Source of the DNA: Chitinophaga silvisoli
GTDB lineage: Bacteria > Bacteroidota > Bacteroidia > Chitinophagales > Chitinophagaceae
Length of the DNA stretch: 64,000 nt
Assembly: GCF_003412465.1 (NCBI RefSeq)
Contig: NZ_QTJV01000010.1
Location: forward strand, 1-64,000
Reading direction: 5' to 3'
The notes under the pieces are model-generated. The model saw only the letters and a program-made list of their open reading frames with translations. It searched no databases and was not told where the DNA came from. Below, one piece after another: positions 16,901 to 27,000 of the stretch (the first letter of the stretch is position 1; every line of letters starts with the position of its first letter). A program made the position numbers and the translations under genes.

Positions 16901-19900
16901 TGCTGACAACGGATGGTGCACATCCTGCTGCAAGTGCGGCATGGCAGTTCCTGCGTATGAACTTGCCATTGTATGCATATCCGAATTCTGAAACTTCGGA
17001 TCAGGGCGACTTTAAGGCCATCATTCGCTCACTGATTACAGCTGTATCCCAATTGTCAGAGCTGGTAGAGAATTTCAATACACGTGCCAGCAGGAAGAAA
17101 TTTGGTGACCAGATAGACCTGTCCCGTTCATGGGTAAGGCTGAATAGCCCTTCTTTTGCAAAATTGGGTGGTGGTAGCCGTGTGAAGAGTCTGCGCATGG
17201 TGGATAACTGGAAGTCGATGTCTGGCACCGGGCAAGATGCTTCCTTTGGACAGGACTATAGTTATACTACCACTGCCAATTACAATGGCCAGGATATTAC
17301 CATCTCAAGTGGTGTAACTCCTTATGAGCCCATGATTGGGAATGATGAAAACCCATTCCGCCAGCCATTCCCTTATACAAAGAAAGGAAATCCGTTAGGG
17401 CTGAGTGATCATTACTATATGGAAGCGCCTTTGGGTGAATCTTATTTTCCTCCGGGTAATGTAGGATATAGTAAGGTGACGGTGTATAACGTAGGTCAGG
17501 ATGGCAACAGGAACCTGAATGGCTATAATGTGAGTGAGTTTTATACGGCGAAAGATTTCCCAACCATTGTGAACAGTCTGCCGATAGATGCGAAGCCTTA
17601 TAAACCCAGTCCGCTGCTCAACTTCCTGAAGATGAAATTCAAATCAGGAGTAGTGCTGACACAGGGTTATAGTATTGAGGTGAATGATATGCATGGTAAG
17701 CCAAAGCAGGAAGCTTTCTACAAGCGGGGTACCACCAGCCCGATGAGCAGTACTAAATACTTCTACAAGACGGTGAATGAAACGGGCGGGAAACAGCTGG
17801 ACAATAATGTGTTGTTAGTAAGACCAGACGGTTCATTGCAGGATGCATCGGTAGGAGTGGACATAGAAATGTTCAGTGACATGCGTGAGCAGTATACCCA
17901 GAATATAGGGGGCAGTTTGCGATTGAGCTTTGGTAGTTTCCCTATTGTGTTCTTCCCGGGTGCATATGTATTTCCGGGAGTAGGCTTTAACCAGGACTAC
18001 AGGGAATATCGCTCTACTAGTACTGTGAAGCTGGTACAGCGGAGTGGCATCATGTACAAACAGATCAAGACCCAGGATGGTTCCAGCATTACAACTGAGA
18101 TGATGGCATGGGATCCTACTACGGGAGAGCCATTGTTGAAGAAAGAACAGAATGAGTTTGACGATGCGGTGTATAATTTTACTTATCCTGCTTATTGGGC
18201 GTACAACGGCATGTCGCAGGCATTTCAGAATATAGATGTCGTACTGAAAGGGGTAAGTACTGACAATACAGGCCGTTTCCTGACAAGTGTACCAGCAGGT
18301 ATCCTGTTTCCAGGAGATGAGGTCATCGATCTCAACGGCACACAACAGGCCTGGGTAATGAAAGGCAGTGATGGTCAACTGAAACTGATCGATAAATCGG
18401 GTGAGTTTGTTGTGTACAGCAATGCTTCGCTGAGGATTGTACGGTCGGGGCATCGTAATCTGTCATCAGCAATGCTGGGTGCAGTTTCCTCATTGCGCAA
18501 CCCGATTAAATCAGGCAAGATAGATATTGGCGCATTCTCCAGGGTGATCAATGCATCGGCCAATACCTTTAAGGAAGAGTGGCAGGTGGCACTGAGAGAC
18601 ATCAATGCAGTACCACCGGCCATGGATACGATGAACCTCACATGTCCCTTGTCTTACATCACAGGATTCCTTTTTGCAATAGCGGATCCTACATTACCAT
18701 ATAACAGTACTTATCTCAGTGCAGCTAACAGGCAATTGCTGAATGAGCAATATATCTTCAAAGGAAAGAACAGCAATGTTACATTAAGGAACATCATTGA
18801 TAAGCACCGCAGCTTTGGTTTGCTGAGTGGATCTTATCCATTGTCTTCTTATTTCACAGAGCCTTTCTTCAATAAATCACAACCTGCCAGTCTGCGCTTT
18901 TATGTGAACCACCCAAGGTACAGGATGAAGTGTGGAGAGAAGTACTTCTACTTCAACAGTGGTGATACGATAACACTGGGTTCCTATATACTGGTGCTGA
19001 AAGATGTACATCCTTATCTGAACGATGCGATCAATGGTTATCCATGGCTGAACAGTGATGGTACAAGCGGGTATTACACAGGTAATACGAGTTACAATAC
19101 CGGCGATAGTTGTGGTTGTAACGGCACCTTTGGGTATAACAATACCAGTGGAGAGAAGATCCAGTTAGTGCGTCATGAGTTTAAAGACATCTCATTGGAT
19201 GGACAGGGTTGTAATATAGTCCCTGATTGTCCTACGCTGCTGGGTAGCGTGGTAAATCCATATTTCACCAATATGCTGGGTAACTGGAGACCTTATCAGA
19301 AATACGTTTACAGGGTAGATAGAAAGGCGGAGCCCAATGAACTGAATAAGGCAAAGGGTGCGACAGATCTGAGGAACAGCGGATACTATGCCAACTTTAC
19401 ACCGTTCTGGCAATATGACGGAAGTGCCGGTATGTATAAGGCTGCAGGTCCGGCTGCGGATGAGAAATGGATTTATACCAGTGAGGCAGTAAAGGTAGAT
19501 ACAAAGAGCAAGGAGATAGAAACGAAGAATGCAATTGGCATTTATTCAGGAGCCATTTTCGGATATGCGAATACTGTTCCGATTGCAGTATCAGCAAATG
19601 CCGCTTACCACGAAATCGGTTTTGATGGATTTGAGGACTACCAGTTTGAAAAGGTTTGCGGCGTATGGCCTGACAGCTGTAAGATTGAAGGCCACTTTGA
19701 TTTCCGCAGGGAGATCTGGCATGGCATACAGCCTGATCAGGCTTATGCACATACAGGTAATTACAGTCTGAAGCTTAGCAAGCCGGTGACGATGAAGAGA
19801 GAAATTCCCCTGCCATTTACGCCGGGTAGTTTCAGCGCATTTGATAGTCAGGGCCGCTTTATCGCTACGGTAGATAATACTTATCCGAAATTCTATCCTA

Positions 19901-20346
19901 CGGCAAATAAAATGTATATCGCCAGTGTATGGGTGAAGAGCAGTAATGTAAATGCAAATACCACAGGTGTATTGCAGATAGGCAGCAACACCAGTCTGCA
20001 GCCAATAGTTGTGAGCCAGGGTGCGGGTGTACAGATAGAGGGTTGGAGAAAGGTGGAAGTATCCTTCGTCATGCCTGACAATGCAAGACAATTCCTGTTG
20101 ACCCTGGACCCGAAAGGTGGTGAAGCATGGTTTGACGATGTGCGTATACAGCCATTCAATAGTCACATGCAAACCTATGTATATGTTCCTTCACGTACAG
20201 ACCTGCTGATGGCCGAATTGGATGAAAACAATTTTGCTACCCTGTATGAGTATGATGATGAAGGTACATTGATCCGGTTGAAACGTGAGACGGAGAGAGG
20301 TATCATGACTGTTAAGGAATCCCGTAGCTATTACAAAAAACATTAA
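13903..20346 (+). CDS. Giant secreted SpvB-like protein (2147 aa), TcB-like candidate
   Basis: The start at 13903 is chosen because it gives a clean signal peptide (KKPIAMFLLCVLGTQLLLS, then NAVYA); an upstream in-frame start at 13807 lies inside the preceding gene. The mature N-terminus reads ENMVDLFSGDFNYSIPLI, then GYPINMAYHSG and WVGLGWSLNPGVVNR, the same logic as the SpvB module of TcB-type toxin subunits (symmetric PI...P, YxSG, GxGW.L). A long beta-rich body follows. A jelly-roll carbohydrate-binding-like stretch lies near 1905-2090 (GFDGFEDYQF, AHTGNYSLKLSK, WFDDVRIQPF). The end (FATLYEYDDEGTLIRLKRE, then RGIMTVKES) is a YD/RHS-like strand. No T9SS sorting domain is seen. The 2888-aa RHS gene follows after one small gene, giving a TcB/TcC-like pair. 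Confidence 0.75.
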   Translation: MNRILRYKKPIAMFLLCVLGTQLLLSNAVYALTTGPSQPEMKGFEPAGTENMVDLFSGDFNYSIPLISVDGYPINMAYHSGSGMDDEASWVGLGWSLNPGVVNRQMRGIPDDFDGDPVIKEFNMKQNTTAGLKLVASPEFFGFGKAKISLNAGIFKNSYRGYGAEVGVNATIGLTNSGAGAMTVGLNSNSQSGVDVSANVNFSMQVKSGETKDVSPGLSVGSSYNSRSGIKGLTLSASADYMGKEISSTETSFNFASPAYTPSSTIAFSNESYTLSGSLGPAIMGVYGKLGFTGYYNKQTVANKRASHKSYGFLHAEKGKSDINGLMDFNREKDMPYNDQLPYLPLPVPTYDLFSVSNQSTSGQFRVFRNGSGIFFDPKTEDKNGDVSLGVEVGAGAYFQAGVDLNGQSLTTRTNKWSSDNDYSSKGDFQAADAANPVFEPAYFKRSGEKSEMDTGYYSTFQREGVAGINTSLNGEKTRALAQWKTKSGVVPVSQAIKRNKRETRQAVFSYLTASEANKYGLDKTIKSYPANTLVLQCDDSRIENISRLNTNAKSHHMSQVTVLDNNGSRYIYGIPAYNTYQEEVSFSVDAAKGDRNTGLVGYTSQDASASNNQGRDGYYSKDIMPAYAHSFLLTGMLTSDYVDVTGNGISDDDLGNAVKFNYTRQAGLFGWRTPFDKDKANYNESMRSDKRDDRGSYVYGTKEIWYTHSIEGRTMIALFILGDREDGMGAKDNTGGIDTDHHQRYLDRIELYSKADLQQNGSAAVPVKTVHFEYDYSSCPGVTNNSGKAVMKDGVNINAQKGKLTLRKVYFTFGKNGKGILQPYKFNYQQTINGTIVNYSHKQADRWGTYKDNQANEGALNNDEFPYTIQDKTKADAYAAMWQLNDIELPAGGHIKLDYEADDYAYVQDKRAQQMCFVKGIDNAGQKSGLINARRLLIKLPQPVSNLAEMKYRYFEGMTNLYYRLYVNLDNAGHYEYVPGYGTITNVSMVDNTTAAVELLTTDGAHPAASAAWQFLRMNLPLYAYPNSETSDQGDFKAIIRSLITAVSQLSELVENFNTRASRKKFGDQIDLSRSWVRLNSPSFAKLGGGSRVKSLRMVDNWKSMSGTGQDASFGQDYSYTTTANYNGQDITISSGVTPYEPMIGNDENPFRQPFPYTKKGNPLGLSDHYYMEAPLGESYFPPGNVGYSKVTVYNVGQDGNRNLNGYNVSEFYTAKDFPTIVNSLPIDAKPYKPSPLLNFLKMKFKSGVVLTQGYSIEVNDMHGKPKQEAFYKRGTTSPMSSTKYFYKTVNETGGKQLDNNVLLVRPDGSLQDASVGVDIEMFSDMREQYTQNIGGSLRLSFGSFPIVFFPGAYVFPGVGFNQDYREYRSTSTVKLVQRSGIMYKQIKTQDGSSITTEMMAWDPTTGEPLLKKEQNEFDDAVYNFTYPAYWAYNGMSQAFQNIDVVLKGVSTDNTGRFLTSVPAGILFPGDEVIDLNGTQQAWVMKGSDGQLKLIDKSGEFVVYSNASLRIVRSGHRNLSSAMLGAVSSLRNPIKSGKIDIGAFSRVINASANTFKEEWQVALRDINAVPPAMDTMNLTCPLSYITGFLFAIADPTLPYNSTYLSAANRQLLNEQYIFKGKNSNVTLRNIIDKHRSFGLLSGSYPLSSYFTEPFFNKSQPASLRFYVNHPRYRMKCGEKYFYFNSGDTITLGSYILVLKDVHPYLNDAINGYPWLNSDGTSGYYTGNTSYNTGDSCGCNGTFGYNNTSGEKIQLVRHEFKDISLDGQGCNIVPDCPTLLGSVVNPYFTNMLGNWRPYQKYVYRVDRKAEPNELNKAKGATDLRNSGYYANFTPFWQYDGSAGMYKAAGPAADEKWIYTSEAVKVDTKSKEIETKNAIGIYSGAIFGYANTVPIAVSANAAYHEIGFDGFEDYQFEKVCGVWPDSCKIEGHFDFRREIWHGIQPDQAYAHTGNYSLKLSKPVTMKREIPLPFTPGSFSAFDSQGRFIATVDNTYPKFYPTANKMYIASVWVKSSNVNANTTGVLQIGSNTSLQPIVVSQGAGVQIEGWRKVEVSFVMPDNARQFLLTLDPKGGEAWFDDVRIQPFNSHMQTYVYVPSRTDLLMAELDENNFATLYEYDDEGTLIRLKRETERGIMTVKESRSYYKKH

Positions 20347-20348
20347 AG

Positions 20349-21044
20349 ATGAAACTCAGAATAATATGTCTGCTGGTACTGCTGTGGTTTGTATGCCCTG
20401 TATTTGCACAGGATATGGCCTGGAAAGATATGCAGCAGCTCTGTACAAAATATGGCAGGATCACTGACATGCACTATAAGGCCAGATTGAAAATGTATAG
20501 TGCAAAGTCACCGGCTCAGCTGATTGATCAACTGGATGCAGTGTGTCATCTGCAAAAGGATCACTATTACGCAAAAGTAGGTGCTGTAGAAATATTGAAG
20601 ACACCACAATACCTGTTGACGGTGGATAATGATGATAAGCTGGTGGTAGTAAACAGTCCGGTTACGAAGGGGGATAAGATGCAGAATGTATTGTCCGATG
20701 TAGGTGGATTGCTGGAAGCGATGAAGGTAACAGGTGTGCGGATGCAGAAGGTGATGCGGGGAAATGCTACCTGGCTGGAGCTCTCGGAGTTGCCGGATAC
20801 GGATATGCTGGCCTGCCATATCCAGTATGATCCCGGTACATTCCTGATCAACACGATCTGGATGAGAGTGATAGACCCGGCACAAAGTGCGACTGAACCA
20901 GTGATCGTAGAAATTGCATACGACTACCATGTGCCTGCAGCGACAGCTGATCAATATAATGATAAAAGGTATGTACGTGTAAGCGGTCGTCAGGTAGCCC
21001 TGCAGACAGCTTATAAAAATTATACCCTCGTAAACCAATTATAA
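20349..21044 (+). CDS. Small secreted protein between the two giant genes
   Basis: A 231-aa protein with signal peptide MKLRIICLLVLLWFVCPVFA followed by QDMAWKD. The mature part has alternating helices and strands (DMHYKARLKMY, VGAVEILKTPQYLLTVDNDD, IVEIAYDYHVP) and no recognised domain. It starts two bases after the 2147-aa gene and ends 22 bases before the RHS gene, so translation is probably coupled to the first. Fixed position between two giant partners suggests an accessory factor, such as a periplasmic chaperone for one of them, but nothing in the sequence proves this. Confidence 0.6.
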   Translation: MKLRIICLLVLLWFVCPVFAQDMAWKDMQQLCTKYGRITDMHYKARLKMYSAKSPAQLIDQLDAVCHLQKDHYYAKVGAVEILKTPQYLLTVDNDDKLVVVNSPVTKGDKMQNVLSDVGGLLEAMKVTGVRMQKVMRGNATWLELSELPDTDMLACHIQYDPGTFLINTIWMRVIDPAQSATEPVIVEIAYDYHVPAATADQYNDKRYVRVSGRQVALQTAYKNYTLVNQL

Positions 21045-21066
21045 GATATCTCATCAACCTATACTT

Positions 21067-24000
21067 ATGTTTGTTAAAACGTTAATACGGGTGCTGTTGT
21101 GTGTAGCGATGCTAAGCTGCTGGCAAACCGGTGTGCATGCACAGGAGAAATATGTGCAAACGATCACCGGCAAGCTAAAGGCCAATGATTCGTGTCGTAC
21201 AATAGATCCTGTGTATGCAGATGCTGCGACCTGGGCAAAAAGGGAAACAGATCTTTCTGTAAAGAATATGATCACCTTTGAGCTAAGGCAGGATACCGGC
21301 ATTTATTATTATGGCCGGCCATTTCATGCTACCCTGAACTTCGATGTGCATTATGAGGATAAAGATCATTCCGGGCATGACCTGAATGGGCTGGAATTGT
21401 CTGTAGCCTACGATACAGCAGCGGGTAGTATTTACAAAGGTGTGGCCATGTATTACTTTGAGGGTGGTTATAATGTGCGGGTGAAGATCAATAAAATAGC
21501 TAGCCCTGAACTGGGCGGGCAGGATAGTTTACCTGCTGTATTCAGGGTGAAGAATGAACTCTTCCTGGAAAGGAAGTTCTTCTTTACCACGGCTAATAGT
21601 GACATCACCCGTTATGCTTTTGAAAATAGCGGACACAAGATCCGCATCAACTGGATGGTAAATTATGACTATCCGGGTGCAGAGTTCTATGACCTGGAGT
21701 GGACATTCTATGATGATTCCAGTACAGTCGGAAAGACGATAGCGCAGAAAGCGCTTTCACAGGCGGAAATAGAAGCCTGTTTCAAAAACAATAACACCAG
21801 GATTACAACGGAGGCAAAGTCGTACTTATTGAATAATCCTTATCCTTCCGGTTATTTGATCTACCGGGTGCGTGGTGCACGCATCAGTAGTCTGACCGGA
21901 GAGCTGGAAGAAGGTGACTGGACTTATAAAGCTTATGCTGTAGATGGATCAGAAGGCCAGAGCGTTATTCACCTCGCAGCCGATCATGCTGCCGACCTGA
22001 ACTACCAGTTCACCAACGAATTTGCAGAGGAAGGTAAGCACAGGGATGTGATCAGTTACTTTGATGGGATCATGAAGAACAGGCAGATGGTGACACTGGA
22101 TAATTCTAAAAACAGGGCCGTTGTGCAGGAAACCATTTACGACGTAATGGGTAGAGAGGGAGTTGTGATGTTGCCAAGTCCGGAGATGGATAGTGCACTT
22201 CACTTTTTCCCGAGGATGAACCTGAATAAGCAGGGAATACCCTATTCTTATAAGGATATGGGGGTAGATGGCGATACCTGTAATGTGCTACCGCAGCCTG
22301 TTTCCGATACATCAGGGGCAGGCCGTTACTATAGCAGCAACAATCCGTTTAGCAGTGACTTTTATAATAAGTATATCCCGGATGCGAATGGCTATCCTTT
22401 TTCAGCCAAGTCTTACACACCAGACAATACCGGTCGTATCAGGCAATCCGGTGGATTGGGAGATGTGTTGCAACTGGGAAAAGGGCATAATACCCGGTAT
22501 TATTATTCTTCTCCTGACCAGGTAGAACTGGACAGGTTGTTTGGTTCAGAAGCTGGTAATGCCAGCCACTACGCCAAGAACATGATCCTGGATCAGAATG
22601 GTCAGATTGCAGTATCCTATGTGGATATGAAAGGAAATACCATCGCGTCAGCATTGGCAGGTCCTAAACCTGATAATATGTACGGGCTGCCAGGTGCTAC
22701 AGATAATATTACAAGGGTGAGTAAAGAGCTGGCAAAGCCGGAGAATACCAGCAGAGATGCAGGAGCATTCACTATTACCAGTAGTAATACACTGGTGATA
22801 CCAATGGCTGGTGATTATCATTTCGACTATTCATTTGACCCACAAACTGTCACAACTGCCTCCTGTGAAGACAATCCCAGGGATATTTGTGCGGATTGTT
22901 ATTACGATCTGTTGATACAACTGGTGGATGAGTGTGGAGTAGCTATTCATACCGTGACCCTGCCGGCGGCGCTGGGTGGTATAGATACCAGTTGTGCGAC
23001 GACCGCACCAAAAGTGAGTGGTAGTTTTGACCTGCAATTACCAATTGGCGAATACCAGGTGACCTACCAGTTAAGAGCCAGCAAGGCAGCAGCAGAGTAC
23101 TATGACAGTGCCTACCTGAAGCAGAATACCTGTGTGCTTACACTTGACCAGTTCAAGCGTAATTTCATTGCGCAGGCTGACCTGACGGGTTGTTACAATG
23201 ACTGTAGTACCTGTAAGGCTGCATTGGGTACCAGGGAATCATTTACGGAAAAGTACCTGGCTTTGCTGAAAGCAGAAGATATGTATCCTGATAATAGTGA
23301 TAAGGAATTTGCCGCTAACCTGTACGATACCTTGTACTACAAGTGCGCGAATAAGTGTACGGACTATTTGTTGGGAAATCCTTGTGATGAAACTTACCAG
23401 TTATTACTCTCCGATGTATCACCTGGCGGGCAGTATGCACTGTACGATGAAAATATGGCGCTGAAAGAGGATACCATCAATGTGCTCAGGTTTTATAATG
23501 CAGTGACAGATTATATTGATGGAGATGGTCATGCAGCGATGGTACAGAATGACGCAGGTGAAATGGTGACACCACAAAGCTTAACCCTGAGTGAGTTTAT
23601 CCAGCGCTTCGAGCCTTCATGGGCATCCTCACTGGTGAAATACCATCCTGAATATTGCTTCTATAAGTGGTGTGGTATGATTAACAGCAGCAAGCAATTT
23701 GACAACCAGCTGTTGTTGACAGAAGACCCTGCGATAGCCGCGGACTCTGGCTGGTGGAACCGTAATGATGCGTATGCCTTATTAAATAAGGATCCATTCT
23801 TTGCCACAGGTGGAGTGGGAGCTGGTCAGTATGCTACCATGAAGAGTACATTGCAGCATTTCAGTAAAAAGATCCAGACCAATATGCAGGCCGGTGATGT
23901 AGACATCATGCAGGTGATCAGGTACCTGGTGTATTGTGCCGGTGATACTACGATCACCTCATTTTCACAATGTACAGGTCCCCTGGATTGTAATGGAGGA

Positions 24001-27000
24001 CTGGATGAAAACCTGGAGTGGCTCCTCTATAAAAACTTTTATGCACAGGAGAAAACCAAACTGGTAGCATTGGCTCGTCAGAGCAGTAATGATCCTGTGA
24101 TAAAGAATTGTAAGAACTGTTATATCGGTTATGCAATGACGGAATGTGATCCGCTGACAGATCCTGATTGTAGTACTTATCAGCAACTGGGCAGTGTGAT
24201 GACAATATGTAAAGATTATTATGCAAACAACGATCCCCGTAAAGCACTGTATGCAGGCAAGACCCGCCAGTATATGGATGATGTAACAGGCGATAATATC
24301 TCCTCTCAGCTGACCAGCAAGAGCATGCAGGAGCTGAGAGATAGCCTGGACGGACAGCTGAATGCACAGATTGCACAGGCTTGTCAGCAGAATTGTGAGG
24401 CGCAGGCAGATAGCTGGATGTCGTCCCTGGAACATTGTGAGAACCTTGTAGATGGTACAGATTCCACTAAATACAATGCACTCAGACAAGGCCTGATTGA
24501 GGTGTGTAAGAAAGGTTGTGATATGACACATCCTTATGGTGCAAGTACAATAGCACCTGGTACAACAAACCAGGATAAGAGTTTTGAAGAAGTGATAGTA
24601 AGGGTATTAGGCCCGCAGGCAGTGAATGACAGTTGTACGGCATTGCTCATCAGCAGTCCACTACCTTACGAAGTGCAGGATGATAATAATGTGACAGCGA
24701 CCGGCTTTGATGCATGTACCTGTGAGAACCTCGCTGCATTGCAAGCAGAATATGCACAGAAGGGCGGAGCAGGAGGATTGCTGGCATTCATGAAAAAGAA
24801 ATATGGTACTGGCTTCAGAATGACCCAGGCAGACCTGGATATAGTGCTGAAGAAATGTGGTGGTACTGAATGTGTGCCGGCGTCACAATTGCCCACTGTA
24901 TTGCCTGATGCATTACGTTGTAAATATTGTATAAGCTGTGATAGCATTAGGAAGCTGATAGACACCTTCAGGGTAGCGCATCCGAATGCGGGTGAAACCC
25001 TGCTGACGAACTACCTGAACCAGACATTGCATTTCAACCTGACTTATGCTGAGTATTGGGACTTCATCAGTCATTGTGCAACGAATGTACCGGAGACGAA
25101 TTCATCAGACATTCCTTGTGCTGATTTCACTGCAGCTTATAAACACTTCCAGTTATTCAAACCTGATTATTATGCGAATCCGAATGGAGATACTACAATA
25201 ACGCGCAGATTCAGGCAGAACCTGACTACCTGGTTGAATATTGAGCTGGGGCGCAATCTGAGCTATACGGCTTATATGGATGCGGCCAGTCGTTGCGGTA
25301 TCCGGATTGAAGCACCGAAAGATAGTCTGCCCGTAGTTTGCAATAATAGGTTGACACCTGGTGATAGTGTATTTGCCTGTCCGCAATCAGCATTGAATTG
25401 CTGTAATATGGATGGCTATGTGACTACCTTTAGAAATGCATACCCTGATGGTGTGAATGCAAGACTGGTAGCATATTACTTTGAAATGAAGCGCCAGCAG
25501 TGGTGTTCACCCATTGGAGTGCCGGTAGTCAGTTATAGGGAAAGCTATAATTCACTGAAGAGTTTCTTTGTGGATTCGTTGCGCTTCCCGACCAGTACTA
25601 TTATTGATGTGACCACAGATGGTACTTATATTTCACAGACGGGCGCAATATCATGTGGACTGAATTACAATTTTGGAGCAGCCTTTCCATTGGTAGATGC
25701 AGAGAATTACAGGCTGTGTAACCATTCTCCTGTAATAGAAGTAGAAATTGATTCACTGGCATGTTTACGTTCGCAGTTAGGGCTGGCACTGATCAATGCA
25801 GGTATCGCTTACCAGGAATACATTGATTCGGTAAGAGAAAATTACCAGGAGATCTACCTGTCAAGGTGTATGAGTGTGCAGCCTAGGCTGAGCATGACAG
25901 GAGACCTGTATGAATATCACTACACATTATATTATTACGATCAGAGTGGGGAGTTGGTAAAGACGATTCCGCCTGCAGGTGTGAAACTGCTTACAGCAGC
26001 GCAGATAGCGCAGGTGGAGCATGACAGACCTTATAATAAGCCGGAATGTTATGATGTGTCAGATACTCTGCGCTTCAATAATGGTGGGTATATACCTATG
26101 AATAAATTATTGAGCAACAGGCTGGCATCTGGCTTTAGTGTGGAGAACTGGATTTCGGCAACAGATTATTCAGGCAATCAGCCATTGTTCTCCGAGGAAG
26201 TAGCGATATCTGCACCGGAAAGATATATAGATAGTACAAGGACTATTCCTGCTTTCAATGGTACCCGTGGTATCAGTTGTTATGTTAAGAACAACCGGTT
26301 GTACCTGCGTATAGGCCGTAAACCGGCTTATTATCCGGATACATTGTACCAGACATTGACAGGATATAGTACGGCGGGCATCAGTAGTTTCCTGCAATTA
26401 AACAAGTGGGCACATGTGGTGGTGAATGCTACAGGTAGTAGTATACAGCCATTCCAGGTGTATGTGAATGGTAAGGCAGTGGCATTTACTTTCAGCAGCA
26501 GGATTGATACCCTGGGTAGTGCACCGGTGGCAAGTGGTACGGAAGAGTTCAGGTTGGGTGCTGCCCTGATAGACAACAGCTGGAATTATTACAAGGGTTA
26601 TATGAAGCAGTTCCGTTTCTACAACAGGATCCTGCGTTATCCTGAGGTAGTGCTGAACAGGGATAATACCTGTATGATGCCGGCTAATGAAGGCGGGTTG
26701 CTGATATGGACACCGATGAATGAAGGTTATGATACCAGCAGGGTGACAGACAGGATCCAGAATTATGAAATGTCGACTGTGAATCCATCAGGATTGAGCT
26801 GGATGCGTCATCATGATCCTGTATATCCTGACCATACATTGCCAACAACTTATGCGTTCAATTCATTAGGAAGTATCACACAGGAATATTCACCTGATGG
26901 GGATACGTCTAAATATTGGTTTGATAAACTGGGCAGGCTGGTTGCTACGCAGCGGGCGGAGCAACGTAATCCGCTGAATGGTGGAGAGCGGGACAGGTAT

